Source of the DNA: Actinomycetospora sp. TBRC 11914
Lineage (GTDB): Bacteria > Actinomycetota > Actinomycetes > Mycobacteriales > Pseudonocardiaceae
Reading direction: 5' to 3'
Assembly (NCBI RefSeq): GCF_012933465.1
Contig: NZ_JABBND010000012.1
Coordinates: 1 to 64,000 of the forward strand
DNA: 64,000 nt
Part shown: in pieces, positions 43,097 through 51,195 of the stretch
How the letters are laid out: each line of letters starts with the position of its first letter
Numbering within the stretch: position 1 is the first letter of the stretch
Made by a program: the position numbers and the translations under genes
The notes under the pieces: generated by a model
The model's database searches: none
Seen by the model: only the letters and a program-made list of their open reading frames with translations
What the model was told of the DNA's origin: nothing

Positions 43097-44761
43097 GTGC
43101 CCCGACCGGTCATCCTCACGGTGGACGACGACCCGGGGGTCTCCCGGGCCGTCGCGCGCGACCTCCGTCGCGAGTACGGCGAACACCACCGCATCGTCCG
43201 AGCCGACTCGGGCGAGGCCGCCCTGGAGGCCCTCCGCGAGATCGCCCTGCGCGGCGAGCAGGTGGCGGTGATCCTCGCCGACCAGCGCATGCCGCGGATG
43301 AGCGGCGTGGAGTTCCTCGAGCAGGCGATGGACATCTTCCCGCGGGCGCGCCGCGTGCTGCTCACCGCGTACGCCGACACCGAGGCCGCGATCACCGCGA
43401 TTAACGTCGTCGACCTCGACCACTACCTGCTCAAACCGTGGGACCCGCCCGAGGAGAAGCTCTACCCCGTCGTCGACCAGCTGCTCGAGACGTGGCGGCG
43501 CACGCCCGACCGGCCGGCCACCGAGACCCGCATCATCGGCCACCGGTGGTCCGCGCGCTCCTACGAGCTCCGCGACCTGCTCGCCCGCAACCAGGTGCCC
43601 TTCCGCTTCCACCTCGCCGACGACCCCGAGGGCCACCGGCTGCTCGAGGCCGCCGGCCTCGACGGCGCGCGCCTGCCCGTCGTCGTCACCGGCGAGGGCA
43701 CGGCGCTGGTGGACCCGACCGACGCGCAGGTGGCCGAGGAGGCCGGGCTCGCGACGCACGCCGTCGACGCCCTCTACGACCTCGCGGTGGTCGGCGGCGG
43801 CCCCGGCGGGCTCGGCGCGGCGGTCTACGGCGGGTCGGAGGGCCTGCGCACCGTGCTCGTCGAGTCGGTCGCCACCGGCGGGCAGGCCGGCACGTCGAGC
43901 CGCATCGAGAACTACCTGGGCTTCCCCGACGGCGTCTCCGGTGCGCAGCTGACCGACCGCGCCCGGCGGCAGGCGGTGAAGTTCGGGGTCGAGATCCTCA
44001 CGACGCGGACCGTGACCGGCCTGGCGGGTCGCGGCGGGGTCCGCGTGCTCACCTTCGACGACGGCAGCGAGATCGCCGCGCACGCCGTCGTCCTCGCCAC
44101 CGGCGTCTCCTACCGCACCCTCTCCGCGCCGGGGCTCACCGAGCTCGCCGGGCTCGGCGTCTACTACGGTGCGGCCACCACCGAGGCGCCGTCGTGCGCG
44201 GGCGAGACGGTCTACGTCGTCGGCGGGGCGAACTCCGCGGGCCAGGCGGCGATGAACTTCTCCCGCTACGCCCAGCGCGTCGTCATGCTCGTGCGCGGCC
44301 CGTCGCTGCAGGCCTCGATGTCGCAGTACCTCATCGAGCAGATCGAGGCGGTGGACCACATCGAGGTCCGCACCTGCACCGAGGTGGTCGCCGCGTCCGG
44401 CGAGGAGCACCTCGAGAAGCTCACCCTGCGCGATCGGGACACCGGCGACGAGCAGGTCGTCGACGCGCACTGGCTCTTCGTGTTCATCGGGGCCGAGCCG
44501 CGGACCGACTGGCTCGACGGCGTCGTCGTCCGCGACGACCACGGGTTCGTCCTCTCGGGGCCGGACCTGCCGCCCGCCCCGGATTCCCGGGTGCCGTCGG
44601 GATGGGAACCGGAGCGCGATCCGTTCCACCTGGAGACCTCCCTGCCCGGGGTGTTCGCCGTCGGCGACGTCCGGGGCGGGTCGGTGAAGCGCGTGGCCTC
44701 CGCCGTCGGCGAGGGCGCGATGGCGGTGAGCCTGGTGCACCGCTGGTTGGAGAACAGATGA
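43097..44761 (+). CDS. Response regulator receiver fused to thioredoxin-like and thioredoxin-reductase-like flavoprotein
   Basis: This 554-residue fusion has three modules. Residues 1-125 are a receiver domain with acidic pocket Asp10-12, phospho-acceptor Asp62, Thr90 and Lys113. Residues 145-220 look like a glutaredoxin/thioredoxin fold without a CxxC. Residues 226-554 are a thioredoxin-reductase-like flavoprotein with GGGPGG at 233-238, a second nucleotide motif VVGGANSAGQAA at 374-385 and the FAD end motif VFAVGDVRGGSVKR. The reductase CxxC is absent: the expected place reads YYGAAT (about 356-361). The GTG lies 6 bases after TAGGCT. It overlaps the histidine-kinase gene by ATGA. Confidence 0.9.
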   Translation: MPRPVILTVDDDPGVSRAVARDLRREYGEHHRIVRADSGEAALEALREIALRGEQVAVILADQRMPRMSGVEFLEQAMDIFPRARRVLLTAYADTEAAITAINVVDLDHYLLKPWDPPEEKLYPVVDQLLETWRRTPDRPATETRIIGHRWSARSYELRDLLARNQVPFRFHLADDPEGHRLLEAAGLDGARLPVVVTGEGTALVDPTDAQVAEEAGLATHAVDALYDLAVVGGGPGGLGAAVYGGSEGLRTVLVESVATGGQAGTSSRIENYLGFPDGVSGAQLTDRARRQAVKFGVEILTTRTVTGLAGRGGVRVLTFDDGSEIAAHAVVLATGVSYRTLSAPGLTELAGLGVYYGAATTEAPSCAGETVYVVGGANSAGQAAMNFSRYAQRVVMLVRGPSLQASMSQYLIEQIEAVDHIEVRTCTEVVAASGEEHLEKLTLRDRDTGDEQVVDAHWLFVFIGAEPRTDWLDGVVVRDDHGFVLSGPDLPPAPDSRVPSGWEPERDPFHLETSLPGVFAVGDVRGGSVKRVASAVGEGAMAVSLVHRWLENR

Positions 44762-46173
44762 CCACCACCGAACGTCCGGAACTGAGCCCCGACGCCCTGC
44801 GGGAGCTCTTCCTCTTCGAGTCCCTCGACGACTCCCAGCTCGCCTGGATCGCCGAGCACGCCGACGTCGTCGACGCCCCGGCGGGCGAGGACGTGTGCCG
44901 CGAGGGGCAGCCGGCGCGCTGCTTCTGGGTCCTCTGCCGCGGCGAGATCGCGCTGATCCGGCTGTCCCGCGGGGACGAGGTCGAGATCAGCCGGTCCACC
45001 ACGCCCGGCACCTACGGCGGGTCGACCGAGGCGTTCGTCCCCGGCGTCGAGCAGACCTACAAGCACACGCTGCGGGCCTGCTCCGACACCACGCTGCTCG
45101 CGCTGCCCGCCGCGATCTGGGCGGAGAAGCTGCGCGAGTGGTTCCCGATGCCGATGCACCTGGTGGCGGGGCTCTTCGTCGGGATGCAGCGCACGTCCAC
45201 GGCGATCGGGGAGCGGGAGCGCCTGCTCGCGCTCGGCTCGCTGTCCGCCGGCCTGACCCACGAGCTGAACAACCCGGCCGCGGCGGCCATCCGCGCCACC
45301 GAGTCGCTGCGCGACCGGGTGGCCGGGATGCGGCACAAGCTGGCGATGCTCGCCTCGGGCAAGCTCGACGGCGCGGTGGTCTCCCAGCTGGTGGAGCTGC
45401 AGGAGGAGGCGGTGCTCGGCGTCGCGACGGCGCCCGAGCTCACCGCGATGCAGACCTCCGACGCCGAGGACGAGGTGGGCGACTGGCTCGAGGAGCGCGA
45501 GGTCGGCGGCGCGTGGGACCTCGCGGCGGTGCTCGTCGCCGGCGGTCTGGGCGCCGAGTGGCTCGGCAAGGTCGAGCGGACGGTGCCCGACGGCACGCTC
45601 GAGGCCGCGGTCCGCTGGATCGCCTACGCCGTCGAGACCGAGACGCTGATGGGCGAGATCACCGACGCGACCGCCCGGATCGGGACGCTGGTCAACGCCG
45701 CGCGGCAGTACTCGCAGCTCGACCGGGCGCCCTACCAGCCCTCCGACCTGCGGGTGCTGCTCAAGTCGACCCTGACGATGCTCTCGCGCAAGCTCGAGGG
45801 CATCGAGCTGGTCAAGGACTTCGACCCGGCGCTCCCCGAGGTGCCCTGCTACCCGGCCGAGCTCAACCAGGTCTGGACGAACATCATCGACAACGCCGTG
45901 TCCGCGATGGGGGGCTCCGGGACGCTGACGATCCGGACGCGCCGCGAGCAGGACACCGCCGTCGTCGAGATCGGCGACTCCGGCCCCGGGATCCCCGACG
46001 AGGTCCGCCCGCGGATCTTCGAGCCGTTCTTCACCACGAAGGACGTCGGCGAGGGGACCGGTCTGGGGCTGGACATCTCGTGGCGCATCGTCGTCACCAA
46101 GCACCACGGGGACATCCGCGTGCACAGCACGTCGGAGGGGACGACCTTCGAGATCCGGCTGCCGCTCGGGTGA
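44758..46173 (+). CDS. Cyclic-nucleotide-binding-domain sensor histidine kinase
   Basis: This 471-residue cytosolic kinase has an N-terminal cNMP/Crp-like beta-roll (about 10-135: FESLDDSQLAWIAEHADVVDAP, then CFWVLCRGEIALIRL). It then has the phospho-acceptor His168 in THELNNP, and an ATPase domain with NQVWTNIIDNAVSAM (369-383), GDSGPGIP (406-413), FFTTK and GEGTGLGL (431-438). About 100 residues more than usual lie between the H box and N box (190-300). No membrane segment is present. Overlap with the receiver-flavoprotein gene implies that protein is its phosphorylation target. Confidence 0.92.
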   Translation: MTTTERPELSPDALRELFLFESLDDSQLAWIAEHADVVDAPAGEDVCREGQPARCFWVLCRGEIALIRLSRGDEVEISRSTTPGTYGGSTEAFVPGVEQTYKHTLRACSDTTLLALPAAIWAEKLREWFPMPMHLVAGLFVGMQRTSTAIGERERLLALGSLSAGLTHELNNPAAAAIRATESLRDRVAGMRHKLAMLASGKLDGAVVSQLVELQEEAVLGVATAPELTAMQTSDAEDEVGDWLEEREVGGAWDLAAVLVAGGLGAEWLGKVERTVPDGTLEAAVRWIAYAVETETLMGEITDATARIGTLVNAARQYSQLDRAPYQPSDLRVLLKSTLTMLSRKLEGIELVKDFDPALPEVPCYPAELNQVWTNIIDNAVSAMGGSGTLTIRTRREQDTAVVEIGDSGPGIPDEVRPRIFEPFFTTKDVGEGTGLGLDISWRIVVTKHHGDIRVHSTSEGTTFEIRLPLG

Positions 46174-46181
46174 TCGCCCCG

Positions 46182-46218
46182 GTAACCCGCACGTCACATC
46201 TGGTTACGTGAGCTAAAC
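46182..46218 (+). promoter_or_regulatory. Putative GlnR-type nitrogen box upstream of asnB
   Basis: GTAAC (46182-46186), six bases, GTCAC (46193-46197), then five bases, GTTAC (46203-46207), six bases, TAAAC (46214-46218). This resembles the actinobacterial GlnR layout gTnAC-n6-GaAAC, with the second half the better match. It ends 48 bases before the asnB start. Confidence 0.5.
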
Positions 46219-46266
46219 AAACGGGGTAGTCAGGTCCTGTCGGACGACGACAGGAGGACTGCCGGA

Positions 46267-48144
46267 ATGTGTGGCATCGCAGGAACGGTCGACTTCACCG
46301 GGAACTTCGACGACGACCCCGCCGCGCGCGAGGCCGCCCGGGCCATGACGGAGACCATGGCCTGCCGCGGGCCGGACGACGAGGGGCTCTGGACCACCCG
46401 CCACGCCGCCCTCGGGCACCGCAGGCTCGCGATCATCGACGTGCCCGGCGGGCACCAGCCGATGGTCCTCGACGACCCGGCGACGGGCGAGACGCGCCTC
46501 GCGATCGTCTACTCCGGCGAGGTCTACAACTTCACCGAGCTGCGCACCGAGCTCGAGGGCACGGGTCACCGGTTCCGCACCGACTCCGACACCGAGGTGA
46601 TCCTCCACGGCTGGCTGGAGTGGGGCGAGGACGTCGTCACCCGGCTCAACGGCATGTTCGCGTTCGCGCTGTGGGACGTCCGGGCCGACGAGCTGTTCCT
46701 CGTCCGGGACCGGATGGGCATCAAGCCGCTGTACTGGTACCCGACCCCGGACGGGGTGCTGTTCGGCTCCGAGCCCAAGGCGATCCTCGCCCACCCGCGC
46801 GCCGAGGCCGTCGTCGACCTCGACGGGCTGCGCGAGCTCCTCTCCCACGTCAAGACGCCGGGCCACGGCGGCTACCGCGGGATGCACGAGGTCCGGCCCG
46901 GGTCGCTGGTCCGGATCCGCCGCGAGGGCCCCTCGATCCGCCGGTACTGGCAGCTCGAGGCGCTCGAGCACACCGACGACCGGGACACCACGGTCGCCCA
47001 CGTCCGCGAGCTGCTCGACGACATCGTCTCCCGCCAGCTGATCTCCGACGTCCCGCTGTGCTCGCTGCTCTCGGGCGGCCTCGACTCGTCGGCCATCACC
47101 GCGCTCGCGGCGCAGCAGCTGCGCGACCAGCAGGCCGGCCCGGTCCGGTCGTTCTCGGTCGACTTCGTCGGCTACGAGGACGCGTTCACCGCCGACCCGA
47201 TGCGCGACACCCCGGACGGGCCGTACGTGCGCGAGCTCGCCGAGTACGTCGCCGCCGACCACGAGGCGATCACCCTCTCCAACGACGACCTCATGGACCC
47301 GACGGCGCGGGCCGCCGTCCTGCGGGCCCGGGATCTGCCGCTCTCGCTCGGGGACATGGACACCTCGCTCTACCTGCTGTTCAAGGCGATCCGGGGCCGC
47401 TCGACGGTGGCGCTGTCCGGGGAGTCGGCCGACGAGGTGTTCGGCGGGTACCGCTGGTTCCACGACGAGGCCGCCGTGAACGCCGACACCTTCCCGTGGA
47501 TGGCGGCCCACTCGCGCGGCAACGGACCCATGGACCTCTCGCGCAGCTTCTTCGACCCCGACCTGCTGGCCGCGCTCGACCTCCCCGGGTACGTCGAGGC
47601 GTCCTACCGCGACGCGCTCGCCGAGGTCCCGCACGTCGACGGCGTCTCGGCACGCGAGCGGCGGATGCGCGAGGTCTGCTACCTGCACCTGACCCGGTTC
47701 GTGCAGATCCTGCTCGACCGCAAGGACCGCATGTCGATGGCCAGCGGGCTCGAGGTCCGGGTGCCGTTCTGCGACCACCGGCTGGTGCAGTACGTCTTCA
47801 ACACCCCGTGGGCGCTCAAGACCTTCGACGGGCGGGAGAAGTCGCTGCTGCGGGCCGCGACCCGCGACGTGCTGCCCGGGTCGATCGTCGAGCGCGTGAA
47901 GAGCCCGTACCCGTCGACGCAGGACCCGGCCTACGAGAAGGCGGTGCGCGGGGACCTCGCCGACCTGCTGGGCGACCAGGACGCCCCGGTGCGCCGGCTC
48001 ATCGCGCCGGACAGGATCCGCGAGGCGGTGGACGCGCCCTCGGACGCGGGCACCAGCCTCGAGGTCGACCGCTCGCAGATGGAGAACGTCCTGCAGCTCA
48101 ACGCCTGGATGGAGCGCTACTCGCCGACCATTCGGACGAGCTGA
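46267..48144 (+). CDS. asnB: Asparagine synthase (glutamine-hydrolysing)
   Basis: This 625-residue enzyme makes asparagine from aspartate, glutamine and ATP. It begins MCGIAGT, giving the Cys2 nucleophile of the class II glutaminase. RGPDDEG and GHRRLAIID follow, and the synthetase domain has the ATP loop SLLSGGLDSSAI. The ending DRSQMENVLQLNAWMERY is typical. AGGAGG precedes the ATG by about 9 bases. A possible GlnR box lies upstream, and three hairpins follow the gene. Family variants in antibiotic clusters exist, but context here favours plain asparagine supply. Confidence 0.92.
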   Translation: MCGIAGTVDFTGNFDDDPAAREAARAMTETMACRGPDDEGLWTTRHAALGHRRLAIIDVPGGHQPMVLDDPATGETRLAIVYSGEVYNFTELRTELEGTGHRFRTDSDTEVILHGWLEWGEDVVTRLNGMFAFALWDVRADELFLVRDRMGIKPLYWYPTPDGVLFGSEPKAILAHPRAEAVVDLDGLRELLSHVKTPGHGGYRGMHEVRPGSLVRIRREGPSIRRYWQLEALEHTDDRDTTVAHVRELLDDIVSRQLISDVPLCSLLSGGLDSSAITALAAQQLRDQQAGPVRSFSVDFVGYEDAFTADPMRDTPDGPYVRELAEYVAADHEAITLSNDDLMDPTARAAVLRARDLPLSLGDMDTSLYLLFKAIRGRSTVALSGESADEVFGGYRWFHDEAAVNADTFPWMAAHSRGNGPMDLSRSFFDPDLLAALDLPGYVEASYRDALAEVPHVDGVSARERRMREVCYLHLTRFVQILLDRKDRMSMASGLEVRVPFCDHRLVQYVFNTPWALKTFDGREKSLLRAATRDVLPGSIVERVKSPYPSTQDPAYEKAVRGDLADLLGDQDAPVRRLIAPDRIREAVDAPSDAGTSLEVDRSQMENVLQLNAWMERYSPTIRTS

Positions 48145-48507
48145 CTGATCCGCTCGCCACCCACCGGTCCGGTACGAACGGCCGGTTCATCACCGAAGAA
48201 GGTGACGAACCGGCCGTTCGTGCGTTCCGGGGCGGAACACCCAGGGCGCCCCCCGGTCGCCGTGGGGCAGCACGGCGACCGGGAGGCGCGGGAACCCCGT
48301 GCGGCCGGGCGCGGTCGGTCGCACGGGGTGTCGTGGGGCGCGTCGTCGCGCACGGGAGGTCATCGGCCTCTCGGGGCGTCGTGTGTGTAACGCTCCGGGA
48401 GTCGACCACGATGCGGGCGATCCGGTCCCCGGTCGGTCGCTTCGCACGACACCCTCTCGCGGTTCGCCCGGTCGGGTCGCTGACACGATGGGGGCACAAT
48501 TCGTGGG
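48145..48507. other. Intergenic region with three successive hairpins
   Basis: No gene was recognised in these 363 bases. Besides the family B repeat there is a perfect 13-bp stem, CCCGGTCGCCGTG (48252-48264) with its complement at 48271-48283, and a perfect 10-bp stem, ACCCCGTGCG (48294-48303) with its complement at 48320-48329. They could form a terminator array after asnB or part of a small RNA. CACAAT (48495-48500) is the likely -10 box of the next gene. Confidence 0.6.
48174..48221. repeat. Inverted repeat, family B (copy 2)
   Basis: Arms at 48174-48194 and 48201-48221 (21 bases each) pair with a single mismatch at 48189 and a 6-base loop. The sequence ACGAACGGCCGGTTC matches the copy at 21619. 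Both copies are followed by GTGCG. Confidence 0.82.
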
Positions 48508-49824
48508 GTGAGTGCAGTGGCACCGGACCAGGAGACGACCGCGCCCCCGTCGGGCGGCGCCGGACTGATGGGGCTCGGCGACGACGAGGGCAAGCGCGCG
48601 CGGCTGCGGCGGATGAAGGTCGTGGCGACGGGGTTCCTGCTGGGCGCCGCCGTCGTGTGGATCGTCTTCCTCACCTGGGAGCGCCACGGGGGTCCCGCCG
48701 TCGCGGGGTACGTCCGCGCGGCCGCCGAGGCGGGCATGGTCGGTGCCTTCGCCGACTGGTTCGCCGTCACGGCGCTCTTCCGCCATCCCCTCGGGCTGAA
48801 GATTCCGCACACCGCGATCATCCCCCGGAAGAAGGACCAGCTCGGGGAGAGCCTGTCGGACTTCGTCGGCGAGAACTTCCTGTCGGTGCCGGTGGTGAGC
48901 GAGAAGCTGCGCTCGGCGCGCATCGCGAACCGGACCGGGGCCTGGCTCTCGCGCCGGGAGAACGCCGAGCGGGTCACCGCCGAGGCCGCCACGGTGGTGC
49001 GCGGCGCGGTCGCGGTGCTGCGCGACGACGAGGTGCAGGCCGTCATCGAGCAGACCGTCACCCGCCGCGTCGTCGCCCAGGAGTGGGGGCCGCCGATGGG
49101 CCGGTTGCTCGAGGGGATCCTCGAGGACGGGTCCCACCGCCGCGTCGTCGACCTGATCTGCGACCGGGCCTACGACTGGGTCCGCGTCAACTACGACACC
49201 GTCATGGCCCTGGTCAGCCGGCAGGCGCCGAGCTGGTCGCCCCGGTTCGTGGACGGCCTCATCGGCGACCGGCTCTACGCCGAGGCGCTGTCGTTCGCGT
49301 GGGCGGTGAAGTCCGACCCGGACCACCCGCTGCGCAAGGCCATCGACCGGTTCCTCACCAGCTTCGCCGGCGACCTGCAGCACGAGCCGGACACGATCGA
49401 GCGCGTCGAGTCGATCAAGATGCAGCTGCTCGAGCACCCCGACGTCCAGGGCCTGCTCAGCAAGGCGTGGGCGACGGGGAAGGCGATGATCCTCGACGCC
49501 GCCGAGGACCCCTCGAGCGAGCTCCGGCGCCGGGTGACCGACGGCGTGAGCCGCTTCGGGGAGCGGATGGTGCTCGACGAGGGCCTGCGCGACAAGGTCG
49601 ACAGCTGGATCGTCGACGCCGCCTCCTACGTCGTGACCCGCTACGCGCCGGAGATCACCGGGCTGATCTCGGACACGGTGAAGCGCTGGGACGGGCCGGA
49701 GACCTCGCGCAAGATCGAGCTCCAGGTCGGCCGGGACCTGCAGTTCATCCGGATCAACGGCACCGTCGTCGGCGCCCTCGCCGGGCTGATCATCTACACG
49801 GTCGGCGAGCTGGTCGTCGGCTGA
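48508..49824 (+). CDS. DUF445-family membrane protein
   Basis: This 438-residue protein has one hydrophobic segment near the start (VVATGFLLGAAVVWIVFL) and one at the very end (VVGALAGLIIYTVGELVVG), enclosing a long soluble helical region. GAFADWFAVTALFRHPLGLKIPHTAIIPRKKDQLGESL is the DUF445 signature. The GTG lies 7 bases after CACAAT, so a leaderless transcript is probable. Function of the family is unknown, and an envelope role is possible from the hairpin-like topology. Confidence 0.88.
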   Translation: MSAVAPDQETTAPPSGGAGLMGLGDDEGKRARLRRMKVVATGFLLGAAVVWIVFLTWERHGGPAVAGYVRAAAEAGMVGAFADWFAVTALFRHPLGLKIPHTAIIPRKKDQLGESLSDFVGENFLSVPVVSEKLRSARIANRTGAWLSRRENAERVTAEAATVVRGAVAVLRDDEVQAVIEQTVTRRVVAQEWGPPMGRLLEGILEDGSHRRVVDLICDRAYDWVRVNYDTVMALVSRQAPSWSPRFVDGLIGDRLYAEALSFAWAVKSDPDHPLRKAIDRFLTSFAGDLQHEPDTIERVESIKMQLLEHPDVQGLLSKAWATGKAMILDAAEDPSSELRRRVTDGVSRFGERMVLDEGLRDKVDSWIVDAASYVVTRYAPEITGLISDTVKRWDGPETSRKIELQVGRDLQFIRINGTVVGALAGLIIYTVGELVVG

Positions 49825-49839
49825 CCGGGCCTGTCGTGG

Positions 49840-49960
49840 AGCAATGGCACGTTCCTGGCGTCAGGTGCGAGCATCGTGCCATTGCCGGCGAGTGCGGCGC
49901 GGGCCGGACATGGGTGAGCGGCGCCGTCCTGGCGCCGGACGCCAGGAACGTGCCATTGCT
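49840..49960. repeat. Long inverted repeat, family C relative (copy 3)
   Basis: Perfect 23-bp arms lie at 49840-49862 and 49938-49960 around a 75-base loop, between convergent genes. The right arm contains CAGGAACGTGCCATTGC, close to CAGGAACGTGGCGTTGC in the copy at 53971. An extra GTGCCATTGC lies inside the loop at 49876-49885. Confidence 0.8.
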
Positions 49961-49980
49961 GGTCCCCGGCGAGCCCGACG

Positions 49981-50337
49981 CTAGAGCGCCATCCCGACGA
50001 CGAGGCCCAGCGCGGCCGCGCCGAGCCCGGCGAAGGTCTGGATGACGACGTCGAGCACGGCGTGGGTGCGCTCCCCGGCCTCGGCCAGGCGCACGGTCTC
50101 GTAGCCGAGGGTGGACCAGGTCGAGAGGCCGCCGCAGAAGCCGGTCCCGACGACGGCCGTGACCACCGAGCCCGACGCGGCCCCGGCGACGACGCCGAGG
50201 ACCAGCGACGCGACGAGGTTCACCGTGACGGTGCCCCAGGGGAACGAGGTGCCGTGCGCGGACTGGACCGCGCGGTCGGTGAGGTAGCGCAGCGGGGCGC
50301 CGACCGCGGCGCCGAGGACCACCCAGAGCGCGGTCAC
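49981..50337 (-). CDS. crcB: CrcB/Fluc fluoride exporter, subunit 1
   Basis: This 118-residue protein has four hydrophobic segments and the family motifs GAPLRYLTDRAVQ, FPWGTVTVNLVASLVLG and GTGFCGGLSTWSTLGYE. CrcB proteins form dual-topology fluoride channels in the inner membrane. It overlaps the second crcB gene by 4 bases (GTGA), so two different subunits probably make a heterodimer. The GTG start is set by that overlap. Confidence 0.92.
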   Translation of the reverse strand: MTALWVVLGAAVGAPLRYLTDRAVQSAHGTSFPWGTVTVNLVASLVLGVVAGAASGSVVTAVVGTGFCGGLSTWSTLGYETVRLAEAGERTHAVLDVVIQTFAGLGAAALGLVVGMAL

Positions 50338-50804
50338 CGCCGGCCTCCCCGCGTGGTCGCCCGGGCCAGCGCGAGGCCGAGCGCCGCGGCGCCGACCGAG
50401 CCGAGCACGGTCGCGGCCAGGTAGCCGAACGCGGTGCCGAGGTGGTGGGACAGGAGCAGCTGCTGGCTGTCGACGGCGAACGTGGAGAACGTGGTGAACC
50501 CGCCGAGGACGCCGACGCCGAGGAACGGGCGGACCAGCGGGTGGGCCTCGCGGACCTCGGCGACGTGCACGACGAGCACGCCCATGAGCAGGCAGCCGAC
50601 GACGTTGATGAGCAGGGTCGCCGTCGGGAACCCGCCGTGGGGGGTGGGCCACGCGAGCCCGATGCCCCAGCGGGCCAGGGCGCCGAGCGCGCCGCCGACG
50701 GCCACCGCGGCGACGGCGGCGCCCTGGCCGCGCAGGACGGCGGTCCCGGGTTCCCGCCCGGCGATGACGTCGTCGGTGATCTCGGGTTCCTCGGCGTGGC
50801 TCAC
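50334..50804 (-). CDS. crcB: CrcB/Fluc fluoride exporter, subunit 2
   Basis: This 156-residue protein has about 35 acidic N-terminal residues, then four membrane segments with GGALGALARWGIGLAW, FPTATLLINVVGCLLMGVL, and GVLGGFTTFSTFAVDSQQL, the fluoride-channel signature with the phenylalanine box. The GTG at 50804 was chosen for its AGGGAG 6 bases upstream. A longer form from ATG 50840 lacks such a site. It is first in a two-gene operon. No fluoride riboswitch was recognised upstream. Confidence 0.9.
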   Translation of the reverse strand: MSHAEEPEITDDVIAGREPGTAVLRGQGAAVAAVAVGGALGALARWGIGLAWPTPHGGFPTATLLINVVGCLLMGVLVVHVAEVREAHPLVRPFLGVGVLGGFTTFSTFAVDSQQLLLSHHLGTAFGYLAATVLGSVGAAALGLALARATTRGGRR

Positions 50805-51195
50805 GGCGGCTCCCTGGGCGCGGGTCAACGGCACCGGCATCGTGCTCGGTGCCGGTCGTCGGGCTCCAGGGACCGTTGGCTCCGACCCGGCGAGGGGGTC
50901 GGCGCGGTTGTCGGCGGGCCCCACCGCCATCGGACGAGACGGTAGCGCGCGCGTCGTCGCAGCGCACAGAGGTGATCTCCCCCGGTGTGCGACAGGCCAC
51001 TTCATCAGCGCAAACAGACTGCTTGCATCAGCTAGCACTCGTGTTAGCGTGGGTGTCAGCCGGCATCGGGGGACGGTGATCCGGCAGAGACCGGACCACC
51101 TCCGGTGCGACCGGGCGGAGCGGCCGGGTCCCAGGACCGACCGGAGCCGTGCGCCCGACGAGACACGACATCGTCCGAATCAGGGGAGATCACCC
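50805..51195. promoter_or_regulatory. Divergent intergenic region with hbhA promoter
   Basis: TTGCAT (51023-51028) and TAGCGT (51045-51050) with a 16-base spacer form a good promoter for the HbhA-like gene. Between them GCTAGCAC (51031-51038) and GTGTTAGC (51041-51048) form a near-perfect palindrome (7 of 8), a likely operator. The transcript would have about 140 bases of leader. The rest of the 391 bases showed no gene. Confidence 0.55.

Noticed and set aside
50805-51000. Fluoride riboswitch before the crcB pair
   Set aside because: No match to the conserved crcB-motif core could be found by eye in the leader.
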